From Gammaproteobacteria bacterium (lineage in GTDB: Bacteria > Pseudomonadota > Gammaproteobacteria > Arenicellales > UBA868): a DNA stretch of 64,000 bases. The notes beneath the pieces were generated by a model. That model was not told the origin of the DNA and searched no databases. It saw nothing but the letters and a program-made list of their open reading frames with translations. The translations under genes were made by a program, and so were the position numbers. Position 1 is the first letter of the stretch, and the number at the start of each line of letters is the position of its first letter. The stretch lies in the NCBI GenBank assembly GCA_014239575.1, contig JAAZYQ010000002.1, forward strand, positions 1 to 64,000, read 5' to 3'. This document shows positions 19,177 to 29,298 of the stretch, one piece after another.

Positions 19177-19229
19177 CCAATCACGTCATAACGGGGATTG
19201 GGTCATCGTAGGTCCGTCATCGTCGGACC
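19177..19229. terminator. Two hairpins between convergent ald and lptG
   Basis: CCCAATC/GATTGGG (14-nt loop) and GGTCCG/CGGACC (7-nt loop, 19211-19229) lie in the 199-bp gap between convergent genes. Neither has a strong T-run, so they are only likely transcription ends. Confidence 0.35.
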
Positions 19230-19247
19230 TCCGATTGGTATGGGTAC

Positions 19248-20315
19248 CTAAGGGATTCGTCGGTAGAGAATTCCGGCCACCATGACGAAGGCAGCAGTTG
19301 GCAACATGGCCCCCACCAGCGGCGGCATATCATAAACCAGGACGATATAGCCCAACGCCTTGCTGGTGGCAAAAAAAGTAATTCCGGTCATGATTCCGAT
19401 AAAAAGGTTCCGACCCATGCCTCCGGAGCGGATACTGCCAAAGACGAACGGGATGGCCAACAACAGCATGACAGCCGCTGACACAGGTAATGTCAGTTTT
19501 GACCAATACGCCAATTCAAAGTTACGCGTGTCCTGAACATTAGCGCTCAGGTGAGTAATGTACTGGCGTAACTGGAGCAGAGATAACTGGTCCGGCTGCA
19601 CTAAGAATACCGCCATCGTCTGTGGCGTCACCGCAGTGTTCCAACGGGCCTTGGGCGCCTCACTGACCTGGGTAAAGCCCTGCTCATCAATTAATGTCTG
19701 CTTGACGTCATCAAGATCCCAGAACGATTCGGCGTAACGGCCCTTGCCCGCATAGACCAGTGCACGCAATTGGCTCATGCTGTCAAATTCGAAAACCCGA
19801 ATATCGCGTAGTGTCAGGTCGGGCAGGACCTCGTGAACATTGACGAAGGTCTTTCCATCTCGCAGCCACAAACCAGAGTTGGATTTTTGTTCAATATTCC
19901 GCTCTAACGCCTGAGCCCGCCCGCGCTGGGCCAAAGTTTCACTCCAGGGTGTGACGAACTCACCAATCAGTAACGCGACTAAGGCCAATAGAAAACCCAG
20001 CTTTAGCACAGCGACGGTAATCTGGCCGATCGATATCCCACTGGACCGCATCACGATCAACTCCGAATCGACTGCCAGCAGGGAGAGGCCAAGTATGGCG
20101 CCCACCAGCACCGCCATCGGAAATACCTCGTAAATGATACGTGGCGTACTTAACAGAACATACTTCGTCGCATCCAGCAGGCTATATTGGCCCGTACCCA
20201 GGTAGGACACCTGATCAATCAACGTAATGAACACAAACACACCAACCAGTACTCCCAGGACCAGTAGTATCTGATTTAGTAAAACCCGCCCCAGATATAG
20301 ATCGAGCAAGCGCAT
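19248..20315 (-). CDS. lptG: LPS export ABC transporter permease LptG
   Basis: Inner-membrane permease of the LptBFGC machine that extracts lipopolysaccharide and feeds it to the periplasmic bridge. 355 residues: two helix pairs at each end (LLNQILLVLGVLVGVFVFITLI near residue 12; three helices from ~270 to 350) flank a periplasmic beta-jellyroll of about 170 residues. The opening LLDLYLGRVLLNQ and SELIVMRSSGIS coupling-helix segment are typical of LptG. It starts 6 bp after lptF, so the two are cotranscribed. Confidence 0.95.
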   Translation of the reverse strand: MRLLDLYLGRVLLNQILLVLGVLVGVFVFITLIDQVSYLGTGQYSLLDATKYVLLSTPRIIYEVFPMAVLVGAILGLSLLAVDSELIVMRSSGISIGQITVAVLKLGFLLALVALLIGEFVTPWSETLAQRGRAQALERNIEQKSNSGLWLRDGKTFVNVHEVLPDLTLRDIRVFEFDSMSQLRALVYAGKGRYAESFWDLDDVKQTLIDEQGFTQVSEAPKARWNTAVTPQTMAVFLVQPDQLSLLQLRQYITHLSANVQDTRNFELAYWSKLTLPVSAAVMLLLAIPFVFGSIRSGGMGRNLFIGIMTGITFFATSKALGYIVLVYDMPPLVGAMLPTAAFVMVAGILYRRIP

Positions 20316-20321
20316 CGGTAT

Positions 20322-21425
20322 TCAGCCAGCAATACGTTTCAATCGGCCGGGCCACTGCCAAAGAGGCCGGTCATTGGCGCGACGCCAGAACAGAACCACG
20401 GCCATAGCCGCAAACAGCAGGTGAATTGCTATCAATCCTGCCAGCGGCTCGAATCCCCCTTTAGGTATCTGGGCACACATCAGTGTTACCAGATTGGTAT
20501 AGGAAAAATAAATTGACAAGGCTACAAACATCGACACATACCGCTTGCCCCGTGGTTCCATTCGGCCCAGTGATAGTGCGAAAAGAATGAGTGCTGGAAG
20601 TACCGCCATCTTGGAGAGCCGCCAGGCTAATTCCTTGCGCTCATAGGGACTATTAGATTTCCATAACCGACCTGTTTTCCAACCATGCAGGGGATAGCGT
20701 ACCGGTGAAGCCGAGCCGACACTATCGCGGATGGCATAGCGCTCAAAATTAATGACCCGGTAAACGCTGTCCCCAGGAACACCTTCATAGCGAACACCAT
20801 CTTCTAAGACTAAAAACGCATCCTGACTATCAGGGTCGATTTGCCGGTGTGCGGTTTGCGCGAGGATCACCCCTTCCCGACCGGCATCCGACCCCCATGC
20901 AAAGACCCCCTCATACTGTCCGGTCTCATCATTCAATGACTCAACAAAATAGACCGCACGGCCGGCGCGAGTTTCCAGAAAAACGCCCGGAATAACTCCC
21001 ACGATATCATCACGGGATTTGAGATCATGCTCTATCGCTCCCACTGCCCGCACCGACATAGGTCCTACAATGAGAGAAAAACCGCCAACAATAATGGCGC
21101 TCACCAGAAGCAAAAATCCTGCGGGTCGCAGCAGGTGGCCCAAACCAAAGCCGGCTGCCGCCATGATGGTCATCTCGTTCTCCCGACTCCAGCGGCCCAG
21201 CACCATCAATATGGCCACAAACAGCATCAGCGGAAGGATCACATCCATATAACTGATCACTTTCAGAAACAGCAACAAAAAAATGCTATCGATAGGAATA
21301 ATGCCCTCGGCGGCCTGGCGTAAAAACCCCAAAACGCGAACAACGAGGAAAATACAGAAAATTACCACAGTCACGGCTCCGCTGGTCAGCAGGACTTCGC
21401 GGGCAAGGGCTCTACGCAGGATCAT
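20322..21425 (-). CDS. lptF: LPS export ABC transporter permease LptF
   Basis: Partner permease of LptG (367 residues) with the same arrangement: helices near residues 15-35, 55-75 and 100-120, periplasmic jellyroll (~125-260) and three C-terminal helices. The coupling segment ENEMTIMAAAGFGLGHLLRP near residue 83 is characteristic. The opening LRRALAREVLLTS is the usual LptF start. AGGAAC precedes the ATG. It is divergent from pepA across 131 bp, the common gammaproteobacterial arrangement. Confidence 0.95.
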   Translation of the reverse strand: MILRRALAREVLLTSGAVTVVIFCIFLVVRVLGFLRQAAEGIIPIDSIFLLLFLKVISYMDVILPLMLFVAILMVLGRWSRENEMTIMAAAGFGLGHLLRPAGFLLLVSAIIVGGFSLIVGPMSVRAVGAIEHDLKSRDDIVGVIPGVFLETRAGRAVYFVESLNDETGQYEGVFAWGSDAGREGVILAQTAHRQIDPDSQDAFLVLEDGVRYEGVPGDSVYRVINFERYAIRDSVGSASPVRYPLHGWKTGRLWKSNSPYERKELAWRLSKMAVLPALILFALSLGRMEPRGKRYVSMFVALSIYFSYTNLVTLMCAQIPKGGFEPLAGLIAIHLLFAAMAVVLFWRRANDRPLWQWPGRLKRIAG

Positions 21426-21556
21426 TAGACGTTCCTAGCCGCTTGTTTTGACATCACATTGAATCAGCCACCACAATAGCACGTCATTTTACGTGAATCA
21501 GCATAAACGACCCAGTGTTACTAAACTCAAACCACAGTTTTATTACCAGGAAAAAT

Positions 21557-23056
21557 ATGAAAATCACCGTTTCTTCGCCCGATATCACCCGTGTACGCGC
21601 CCACTGCCTTGTTATTCCCATTCATGAAAATGGTCGCTGGTCAGCCAGCGCTCGCAAGGTTGAGGCCGCAACGCAAGGTCTGATCAGCACACTGGTTAAA
21701 GCAGGAGATATCGATGGCCGGCCCGGCGCCGCGCTGATAACACCTGCTCCATCAGGGATTAATGCCCAACGATTGCTTCTGGTCGGCGTCGGTGAGCATC
21801 CCGATGCCGATGATTTTGCCCGTGCTGCCGCTGCAGCAGCGCAGCGTCTGTGTGCAACACCAGCGACCAACGCCGTCGTAACGCTAGCGGAAATCTCTGT
21901 CAAAGGGATTGGCCCCAGTACGCGCGCCCAAATCCTGGCACAAGCGCTACATAACGCCACTTATCGCTTTAACCAATTAAAAACAGGCGCGGGGAAAGAG
22001 GTGGCCAAACGCGGTGTCGCACTGACACGGGCCACCCTTGTGCCAGGATCAAGCAACACAACATCATCCGCTCGAGCCGGCGTCAAAGAAGCGACAGCCA
22101 TCGCCAACGGCATGAAATTAGCCCAAGATCTTGGTAACCTGCCAGGAAATCTATGCACCCCCAGTTACCTCGCTACCCAGGCACGAAAACTTTCGCGTAG
22201 CCACAGCTTGGACGTCAAAATCCTGGACGAAGCCAAAATGAAGTCCCTCAAAATGGGCGCATTGCTATCCGTCTCGCGGGGTAGTCGGGAACCAGCGCGA
22301 TTTATCGTCATGGAGCATCGTGGCGGCAAATCGAATGAAGCGCCAGTGGTCCTGGTGGGAAAAGGCATAACCTTCGATGCAGGTGGGATTTCGTTGAAAC
22401 CCGCATCAGCCATGGACGAAATGAAGTACGACATGTGTGGCGGTGCTAGCGTATTTGGTGCATTGGTCGCTGCCGCTGAACTCCAACTCAAGCTTAATGT
22501 CGTGGGTATCGTGCCCAGCAGTGAAAACCTGCCTGACGGTGCCGCCAGTAAACCCGGGGACATTGTTACCAGCATGTCAGGAAAAACTATTGAGATTCTC
22601 AATACTGATGCTGAGGGCCGACTCGTCCTTTGCGATGCTCTGACCTATGCCGAACGCTACAAACCCGCAGCCATCATTGATATTGCAACACTCACCGGCG
22701 CCTGCGTGGTCGCACTGGGACATCCTGCCACAGCGTTGTTCAGCCCTGATGATGCACTGGCCGAAGAGCTCCTGGCTTGCGGTAACTTAGCCCGAGACCG
22801 CGCCTGGCGTATGCCACTCTGGGAAGACTACCAGAAACAACTCAATAGCCCCTTTGCCGATATGGCCAATATCGGTGGACGTACCGCTGGAGCCGTCACC
22901 GCTGCCTGCTTTTTATCCCGGTTTGCCACAAAGATGACTTGGGCGCACCTGGATATTGCCGGCACGGCGTGGCATTCTGGAGCTAGAAAAGGTTCAACCG
23001 GCCGCCCAGTACCCTTGTTGACTCGTTTCCTGATTAACCGAGCGAAGGCGGGCTGA
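21557..23056 (+). CDS. pepA: Leucyl aminopeptidase PepA (M17)
   Basis: Hexameric dimetal aminopeptidase, also a DNA-binding architectural protein in some gammaproteobacteria. 499 residues from the ATG at 21557, which has CCAGGAAAA upstream; the track start at 21515 adds 14 unlikely residues. The catalytic domain shows VGKGITFDAGGISLKP near residue 263, YDMCGGASVFG, and the M17 signature NTDAEGRLVL near 347. It is first in a pepA-holC-orf-valS run, with holC starting 7 bp after its stop. Confidence 0.97.
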   Translation: MKITVSSPDITRVRAHCLVIPIHENGRWSASARKVEAATQGLISTLVKAGDIDGRPGAALITPAPSGINAQRLLLVGVGEHPDADDFARAAAAAAQRLCATPATNAVVTLAEISVKGIGPSTRAQILAQALHNATYRFNQLKTGAGKEVAKRGVALTRATLVPGSSNTTSSARAGVKEATAIANGMKLAQDLGNLPGNLCTPSYLATQARKLSRSHSLDVKILDEAKMKSLKMGALLSVSRGSREPARFIVMEHRGGKSNEAPVVLVGKGITFDAGGISLKPASAMDEMKYDMCGGASVFGALVAAAELQLKLNVVGIVPSSENLPDGAASKPGDIVTSMSGKTIEILNTDAEGRLVLCDALTYAERYKPAAIIDIATLTGACVVALGHPATALFSPDDALAEELLACGNLARDRAWRMPLWEDYQKQLNSPFADMANIGGRTAGAVTAACFLSRFATKMTWAHLDIAGTAWHSGARKGSTGRPVPLLTRFLINRAKAG

Positions 23057-23063
23057 TGGAGTC

Positions 23064-23495
23064 ATGAGTTGCAGGGTTGATTTCTATGTTCAGTCGGGCG
23101 GGCCTGCACAGGGCCACTTAACGCTCGCCTGTCGTGTAACGGAGAAAGCCTTTCAGGCAGGACATCAGGTTTACATACGTTGTAGCAGCGTAGAACAGGC
23201 CAAAACCCTGGACCAGCTACTATGGACCTTCTCTCAGAACAGCTTTGTACCCCACTCTATCAAAGGCATAGGCAAAACCCGTACACCCGTGACCATCGGG
23301 AATGAGCCGGCTAAAAGTGAAACTGCCCAGGTGGTGGTGTCCCTGGCTGGGGACCCGGTCGCCGATTTCAGCAACTTTCTCCGCATCGCCGAGATCGTCG
23401 GCCATGAAGATGTTGAACGGGAATCGGGCCGGAAGCGGTTTCGCTTTTACCGTGAAAATGGAGTTGAACCAACCACTCATGAAATTAAGCTGTAG
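23064..23495 (+). CDS. holC: DNA polymerase III chi subunit
   Basis: Clamp-loader accessory subunit (143 residues) that links the replisome to SSB. It has the family start RVDFYVQ, the helix RVTEKAFQAGHQVYI, LDQLLWTFSQNSFVPHS near residue 55 and the C-terminal DVERESGRKRFRFYRENG. Position between pepA and valS is the classic location. The start is supported by GATGGAG overlapping the pepA stop. Confidence 0.94.
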   Translation: MSCRVDFYVQSGGPAQGHLTLACRVTEKAFQAGHQVYIRCSSVEQAKTLDQLLWTFSQNSFVPHSIKGIGKTRTPVTIGNEPAKSETAQVVVSLAGDPVADFSNFLRIAEIVGHEDVERESGRKRFRFYRENGVEPTTHEIKL

Positions 23496-23510
23496 CGGGA
23501 CAAGGCTACG

Positions 23511-24026
23511 ATGACACCAAAAAAAGATCGAGAGGTGCTGATCCGGGAGCTGGAAAACCTGGGCGAATTAATTGAGTCTGACCCGGATGACACGCTAACC
23601 CTGGATGCTCTAGCGCAAGACTTGGTGCCAGCGGATTCCCAGGAATTTATAACCCAAGAGACGCCTCTCATAACGAAGAAGTCCGATCCGGAGCATCCGC
23701 AAACCGTGGATATGTTCATAGCTCCAGACCCAAAAGCTTCCAAAGAAGCTTCCGCTGAGACATTAGATAGCCCTATCGCCGCAGGCGACTCTACCGATAC
23801 TGAACACGAGAGCCTGCCTGTGCAGCCAAACAGGGAGCCGCCGGTGATCGATGAAACGAAGGTGACGACTGACGACGAGGGTCTTGAGGAACTGACCAGC
23901 GAACTGCTCGCCGCCGTTGAAAAAAGACTATCCCTTCATTCAGACGAATCTCTACCCGAATCGCTGCGTGACGAATTAGCCCACGATATCAGCCAGCATC
24001 TGGCCCCGTGGCTGCGCGACTCCTGA
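23511..24026 (+). CDS. Acidic hypothetical protein between holC and valS (171 aa)
   Basis: No enzymatic family recognised. It is very acidic, with a low-complexity middle (about residues 55-130, rich in D, E, S, T, P) and short helical ends: a charged N-terminal helix (DREVLIRELENLGELIES) and a C-terminal helix ending DELAHDISQHLAPWLRDS. Several gammaproteobacteria have a similar small disordered gene in this slot. It begins 15 bp after holC and precedes valS by 102 bp, so it is part of the same transcript. Confidence 0.7.
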   Translation: MTPKKDREVLIRELENLGELIESDPDDTLTLDALAQDLVPADSQEFITQETPLITKKSDPEHPQTVDMFIAPDPKASKEASAETLDSPIAAGDSTDTEHESLPVQPNREPPVIDETKVTTDDEGLEELTSELLAAVEKRLSLHSDESLPESLRDELAHDISQHLAPWLRDS

Positions 24027-24128
24027 CAGCCCTCACCTCGTCTGTGGACGTGCCTGTCCCGCAGCTGTTGGCCTATACTTTCACGCTTTGTCAATTTCTA
24101 CCCTGACAGTAGAAAACGCCATTAATTC

Positions 24129-26909
24129 ATGAACGAAAACGAACTCAGTAAAACCTATGACCCGCATGCGATAGAACAGGCGCTTTACGACGCATGGGAA
24201 AGTAGTGGTCAATTTGCGCCGGCCGGGACCGGAGCGCCTTACTGCATTGCCATCCCTCCACCCAACGTCACCGGCAGCCTGCATATGGGCCATGCCTTCC
24301 AGGATACGATCATGGACGCACTGGTGCGATACCACCGGATGCGTGGCCATCGAACCTTGTGGCAGGGTGGAACAGACCATGCGGGCATTGCAACGCAAAT
24401 GGTGGTTGAGCGCCAACTAAACGCCGAAGGCAAAACCCGCCATGATCTGGGACGCGATGCATTCATCGAACGCATCTGGAAATGGAAACGCGAATCCGGC
24501 GGGACGATCACCCGGCAACTGCGACGCATGGGGGCGTCTTTAGATTGGAGCCGGGAGCGATTTACCATGGACGAAGATCTGTCCCACGCAGTGCGTGAGG
24601 CTTTCGTCCGGTTGTACGAGGAAGATCTGATATACCGTGGCAAGCGGCTGGTTAACTGGGACCCAGTGCTGCACACCGCACTGTCAGATCTGGAGGTACT
24701 TGCCGAAGAGGAGCAGAGTTTCCTGTGGCATCTACGCTACCCGCTGGCCAATGGCAGCGGTTACGTGATCGTCGCCACCACCCGGCCGGAAACTATGCTT
24801 GGCGACGCCGCAGTGGCGGTACACCCTGACGATGAGCGGTACCGTCAACTTGTCGGCTGTCAGGTCATGTTACCGCTGGTCGGGCGTGAGATTCCCATCA
24901 TCGCTGATGATTATGTTGATCCAGATTTCGGTACAGGCTGTCTGAAAATTACACCGGCACATGATTTCAACGATTACGAGGTCGGAAACCGGCACGGGCT
25001 CACGCCAGTCAATATCCTCGACCCCAGCGCCGCAATCAATCTGCCGGGTTCACCCTATCATGGGATGGACCGTTACGATGCCCGGGAACGAATTGTCGCC
25101 GATCTTAAGGCGCTCGATCTTATAGAACAAATAGACGATCACACCCTCATGGTTCCCCGGGGGGACCGCTCCCATGCAGTCGTCGAACCCTACCTGACCG
25201 ACCAGTGGTTTGTGCGGGCACAAGCACTGGCCGAGCCTGCGATCAAGGCGGTAGAAGACGGTGATATCCGCTTCGTCCCGGCTAACTGGAGTCGCACCTA
25301 TTTTGACTGGATGCACAATATTCAGGATTGGTGTATCTCCCGACAGATCTGGTGGGGTCACCGCATTCCTGCCTGGTACGACGATCAGGGTAATATCTTT
25401 GTTGCACGCGATGAAGCTCAGGCGCAGATACAAGCACAGGCACTGCATGGCCAGGTCGTATCTCTATATCAGGACGATGACGTACTAGACACCTGGTTTT
25501 CTTCGGCCCTGTGGCCCTTTTCGACCCTGGGCTGGCCCGACTCGACTGATGAACTCGATACCTTTTACCCCACCAGTGTGCTCGTAACCGGCTTTGATAT
25601 TATCTTTTTCTGGGTCGCCCGGATGATCATGTTTGGCCTGAAGTTTACCGGCAGCGCTCCCTTCCGAGACGTCTATGTACATGGACTGGTACGCGATGCC
25701 GACGGACAAAAAATGTCCAAGTCCAAGGGTAACGTGCTTGACCCATTGGATCTGATCGATGGCATTGCGCTGCCGGCTCTTGTCGAAAAACGTACCACCG
25801 GCCTCATGCAACCGCAAATGGCGAAGCATATTGAAGATACGACCCGCCGCCAATTTCCGGATGGGATTCCTTCTTTCGGCACCGACGCGTTGCGATTTAC
25901 ATTTGCCAGTTTGGCGACTCAAGGCCGAGATATCCGCTTTGACCTGGGCCGAGTCGAAGGCTTTCGTAATTTCTGCAATAAGCTTTGGAACGCCGCACGT
26001 TTTGTGATGATGAATACTGATTCTCTTGTGGACAAGCCCCTGGCTAACTTTGAAACTGGAACAGCCGAACGCTGGATAAACTCCCGGTTGCAACACATTG
26101 CTCAAGATGTTGCAACATCGATGGAAGTCTATCGGCTTGACCAAGTGGTACAAACATTGCATGCCTTTGCCTGGGATGAATACTGCAGCTGGTACCTGGA
26201 AATCGCAAAGATCGAACTCGCTGACGATGGCTTGTCGGAGGCACACAAGGATGGTGTGCGTCAGACCCTGGTCAACGTACTCGGCGCCGCGTTGCGAATG
26301 CTTCACCCGATCATGCCATTTATCACTGAAGCACTGTGGCAGCAATTACGTTCGCGCACATTAACCAATAGCGACTCGATCATGAATCAGCCTTACCCAC
26401 AGTTTGAACCGAATCAGGTTGACGACAAAGCCGTTGCCGACATGGAGTGGGTGCAGGCCGTCGTCAGTGGCGTACGCAATATACGCGGGGAGATGAACAT
26501 TGATCCGCGCAAAGAGTTGCCGGTCATATTTCAGGGCGGCAATGATCTCGATAGACGGCGAGCCAGGGATTTTCAAACGCTACTGGCCGCATTGGGCCGC
26601 TTACAAAGCCTGGCATTTGTCGCCGATGGCGAAGACACTCCGCAAAGCGCGACAGCGCTTTCAGGCGAGATGAAGATCCTGGTTCCGCTAGGATCTGTTA
26701 TCGACCGCACGGCCGAACTCAAGCGCCTAGAACGAGAGGTGGAGAAGCTCGCCGAGGATTTACAGCGTTGTCAGACGAAGCTATCAAACCCTAACTTTGT
26801 GGCCCGGGCTCCAGAAAATATCGTAAACAAAGAGCAAAACCGTGCAGATCAACTCGCACGCGATATCGAAGAGCTGAAATCCCAACAAACCCGGGTCGCT
26901 AGCCTATAG
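24129..26909 (+). CDS. valS: Valyl-tRNA synthetase
   Basis: Class Ia aminoacyl-tRNA synthetase (926 residues) charging tRNA-Val. HIGH-type motif [14 protein letters not shown] at ~42-55, the CP1 editing domain (~190-330), KMSKS motif [15 protein letters not shown] near residue 520, the anticodon-binding domain, and the C-terminal coiled coil ([20 protein letters not shown]) that contacts the tRNA elbow. Between [12 protein letters not shown] and the following [15 protein letters not shown] it keeps the normal bacterial insertion. All functional motifs are intact. Confidence 0.98.
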   Translation: MNENELSKTYDPHAIEQALYDAWESSGQFAPAGTGAPYCIAIPPPNVTGSLHMGHAFQDTIMDALVRYHRMRGHRTLWQGGTDHAGIATQMVVERQLNAEGKTRHDLGRDAFIERIWKWKRESGGTITRQLRRMGASLDWSRERFTMDEDLSHAVREAFVRLYEEDLIYRGKRLVNWDPVLHTALSDLEVLAEEEQSFLWHLRYPLANGSGYVIVATTRPETMLGDAAVAVHPDDERYRQLVGCQVMLPLVGREIPIIADDYVDPDFGTGCLKITPAHDFNDYEVGNRHGLTPVNILDPSAAINLPGSPYHGMDRYDARERIVADLKALDLIEQIDDHTLMVPRGDRSHAVVEPYLTDQWFVRAQALAEPAIKAVEDGDIRFVPANWSRTYFDWMHNIQDWCISRQIWWGHRIPAWYDDQGNIFVARDEAQAQIQAQALHGQVVSLYQDDDVLDTWFSSALWPFSTLGWPDSTDELDTFYPTSVLVTGFDIIFFWVARMIMFGLKFTGSAPFRDVYVHGLVRDADGQKMSKSKGNVLDPLDLIDGIALPALVEKRTTGLMQPQMAKHIEDTTRRQFPDGIPSFGTDALRFTFASLATQGRDIRFDLGRVEGFRNFCNKLWNAARFVMMNTDSLVDKPLANFETGTAERWINSRLQHIAQDVATSMEVYRLDQVVQTLHAFAWDEYCSWYLEIAKIELADDGLSEAHKDGVRQTLVNVLGAALRMLHPIMPFITEALWQQLRSRTLTNSDSIMNQPYPQFEPNQVDDKAVADMEWVQAVVSGVRNIRGEMNIDPRKELPVIFQGGNDLDRRRARDFQTLLAALGRLQSLAFVADGEDTPQSATALSGEMKILVPLGSVIDRTAELKRLEREVEKLAEDLQRCQTKLSNPNFVARAPENIVNKEQNRADQLARDIEELKSQQTRVASL

Positions 26910-26943
26910 TCCACCAACCAGCTTGAAACTGGACTGGAAGTGT

Positions 26944-27675
26944 CTATGGTGAACATGCGCTACCGGCCAGCGCCACCATGGCGACCGCAGCCGTTTCAAT
27001 ACGCAGCACGCTATCTCCCAACGACACCGACGCGCTCGTCACTGTGGTCAGCTGGTCGCGCTCACACGCCGTGAATCCCCCTTCAGGCCCCACTAGAAGA
27101 TAGATGGTCGACGCGTTGGCGATCAAAGGTGAAACCTGCGCAGCTGAATGCCCGCCACGATCGGCCAACAGTACCACTGTATCCGGGCTCATGCTTTGGG
27201 AAACCAAGGTCTCAATACCCCTGGGCGGATGAATCACTGGCAGCCACGGCTGGTGACTCTGCTTGCAGGCCTCGATAACGACTCGCTGCCACCGGGACAA
27301 CCCCCGGTCTCGCATACGACTCACACTGTGCTCGCACATCAGTACCGAAAAATCGGTCATTCCCAGCTGAACCGCCATATCCAACATCGTCACTTGACGT
27401 TCATTCTTGGGTAAAGCGCTCAGCAGATGGATACGACGTCGTGGAGCCGGTAGCTCCTGCCCCGCTTCCAAGTCGATATGCACTTCCAGTGGGCGCTGAA
27501 CAATGTCACTGATACGGCCCGGCGCGATATGACCTGCGCCGTTAAACAGCCAAAGTGGATCACCGACCTTGAGGCGGCGAGATCGTACCACGTGACTGGC
27601 CTGCGGCTCGCTCAACAAAGCCTGGGTGTCGCCCCCAGTAAGATCCGGCAGATAGAACCAATAGCCAGTTCTCAT
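26944..27675 (-). CDS. rsmE: 16S rRNA m3U1498 methyltransferase
   Basis: SPOUT-class methyltransferase (243 residues) that methylates N3 of U1498 in 16S rRNA. An N-terminal PUA-like domain (~1-75, with SHVVRSRRLKVGDPLWLFNGAG) precedes the knotted SAM domain, shown by LLVGPEGGFTACERDQL near residue 195 and the knot strand SLGDSVLRIETAAVAMVAL. Its ATG overlaps the rsmJ stop by 4 nt, so translation is coupled. It converges on valS. Confidence 0.95.
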   Translation of the reverse strand: MRTGYWFYLPDLTGGDTQALLSEPQASHVVRSRRLKVGDPLWLFNGAGHIAPGRISDIVQRPLEVHIDLEAGQELPAPRRRIHLLSALPKNERQVTMLDMAVQLGMTDFSVLMCEHSVSRMRDRGLSRWQRVVIEACKQSHQPWLPVIHPPRGIETLVSQSMSPDTVVLLADRGGHSAAQVSPLIANASTIYLLVGPEGGFTACERDQLTTVTSASVSLGDSVLRIETAAVAMVALAGSACSP

Positions 27676-28400
27676 GATGCTCCCGCCAGGTAAACGTCAT
27701 ACCGTATTGATCTACCCCTGAAACAACCATCAGGATTAGCAGCCAGTGGCGCTGCATGGCGTGGACGCTTAACAACCACCCGTCTTAGCGCTTTTTCTCG
27801 GGCGATACTCACAAGCCGTTGTGCATCTCGGTCATCGCCGGCGAGCACACGCAATAGCTGTTGCGATTTACGTGCCAACGCCGTGTGGCGTTGAGTCTTC
27901 GGGAACATTGGATCAAGGAAGATAACATCTGCTGGCGGCTGTAGCGCAATCTGTTCACAGGCATCGCCGACAATCACTTCAAACTGAGCGCTAGCCGACT
28001 GGGATCGGAAACGCTGCGCCGCATCTTCCAGCATCGCAGCAATTACCCCAACCCGCTCAATAGCAATCACCTTTTTGCCACGTCCGGCAAAATCAAAAGC
28101 ATCAGCGCCAAAGCCTGCCGTGGCATCAATAATAGTTCGGCAACCCCGTCCCAGCGAGCGGGTAATCAGGTCGCGGCCCGGGGCGGGCCTTCGCCGGCGT
28201 TGTGGATCAATCACCAGCGCATGCGTGCCTCGCTGAGCACAGTTCCGCAACGCCAAGCGGTCCGGGTATACCTCCAGAACCATGCCTGAAACATCGGCCG
28301 AGCAGTCCAACAGTGGTAAAGCGAGACCCAAAGCCAGCTCCTCTGCCCGGGCGATGGCCTGTGGTGCCATCGCGACAATCGATACCTCACCGTTAACCAT
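27672..28400 (-). CDS. rsmJ: 16S rRNA m2G1516 methyltransferase
   Basis: Rossmann-fold methyltransferase (242 residues) for G1516 of 16S rRNA. SAM motif I is DATAGFGADAFDFAGRGKKVIAIER near residue 120. Motif IV is the characteristic FLDPMFPKTQR near 178. The C-terminal VVKRPRHAAPLA is a family hallmark. It is upstream of and translationally coupled to rsmE, an unusual but sensible pairing of two small-subunit rRNA modification genes. Confidence 0.95.
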   Translation of the reverse strand: MVNGEVSIVAMAPQAIARAEELALGLALPLLDCSADVSGMVLEVYPDRLALRNCAQRGTHALVIDPQRRRRPAPGRDLITRSLGRGCRTIIDATAGFGADAFDFAGRGKKVIAIERVGVIAAMLEDAAQRFRSQSASAQFEVIVGDACEQIALQPPADVIFLDPMFPKTQRHTALARKSQQLLRVLAGDDRDAQRLVSIAREKALRRVVVKRPRHAAPLAANPDGCFRGRSIRYDVYLAGAS

Positions 28401-28483
28401 AGGAATAGTCTAACTTTGACACTGGCCCGTGCTTAGGATAAAAATCACTTCCACCTTCATTTTACTTAAAGGAACTATGCAAG

Positions 28484-29278
28484 ATGGGATTTCTCGACGG
28501 CAAGCGCGCGTTGATTACCGGTGTAGCATCAAACCGTTCTATTTCCTGGGGTATTGCACAAGCGATGGCCCGCGAAGGAGCACAACTGGCGCTGACCTTT
28601 GAAAATGATAAGCTCGGTGAGCGAGCCGAAAAATTTGCCGCGCAGTTAGGCTCACAGATAGCGATCCGCTGTGATGTTTCCAGCGACAACGATATCGAGA
28701 ATATGACCGCCAGTCTCGCACAACACTGGGATACCGTCGATATTCTCGTACACTCGATTGCTTTCGCTCCTCGAGAAGAGCTGGAAGGTATGTTTCTGGA
28801 TTCCGTGACCCGGGAAGGATTTCGCACCGCCCATGAAATCAGCTCTTACAGTTTCGCCGCATTGGCACGTTCATTGCGCCCAATGATGAGCGATGGTGGC
28901 GCCATGCTGACACTGAGTTATATCGGCTCGCAACGCTCGATGCCCGGCTACAACGTTATGGGCCTGGCTAAAGCCAGCCTTGAAGCCAATGTGCGTTACC
29001 TGGCGCAATCCCTGGGTGACGATGGGATACGAGTCAATGGAATCTCTGCAGGGCCGATAAAAACTCTTGCCGCATCTGGAATTCGCGGACTGAAAAAAAT
29101 GATGAAGTTCTATGAAAACGCCGCTCCACTCGGGCGTGGCGTCACTATCGAGGAAGTCGGCAACACCGCAGCATTTCTCTGCTCGGACCTGGCGTCTGGA
29201 ATCACCGGCGAGATTACCTATGTCGATGGCGGCTTCAACACCGTCGGAATCAGTTCTCGTTTTGTGGACGAATCCTGA
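28484..29278 (+). CDS. fabI: Enoyl-[acyl-carrier-protein] reductase FabI
   Basis: NADH-dependent short-chain dehydrogenase-type enzyme (264 residues) for the last step of the fatty-acid elongation cycle. Cofactor motif [15 protein letters not shown] at ~10-24; catalytic Tyr-x6-Lys in YNVMGLAK near residue 156-163; substrate loop [14 protein letters not shown] near 190-203. AAAGGAACT lies before the ATG. It converges on ppiD with a 20-bp gap; ppiD next to fabI is, as I recall, also seen in Pseudomonas. Confidence 0.97.
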   Translation: MGFLDGKRALITGVASNRSISWGIAQAMAREGAQLALTFENDKLGERAEKFAAQLGSQIAIRCDVSSDNDIENMTASLAQHWDTVDILVHSIAFAPREELEGMFLDSVTREGFRTAHEISSYSFAALARSLRPMMSDGGAMLTLSYIGSQRSMPGYNVMGLAKASLEANVRYLAQSLGDDGIRVNGISAGPIKTLAASGIRGLKKMMKFYENAAPLGRGVTIEEVGNTAAFLCSDLASGITGEITYVDGGFNTVGISSRFVDES

Positions 29279-29298
29279 TCTGAACCGATCCCAGTCAG

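Noticed and set aside
25485-26345. 286-aa minus-strand ORF inside valS
   Set aside because: Antisense shadow of a fully conserved valS region; no independent start signal or recognisable domain.
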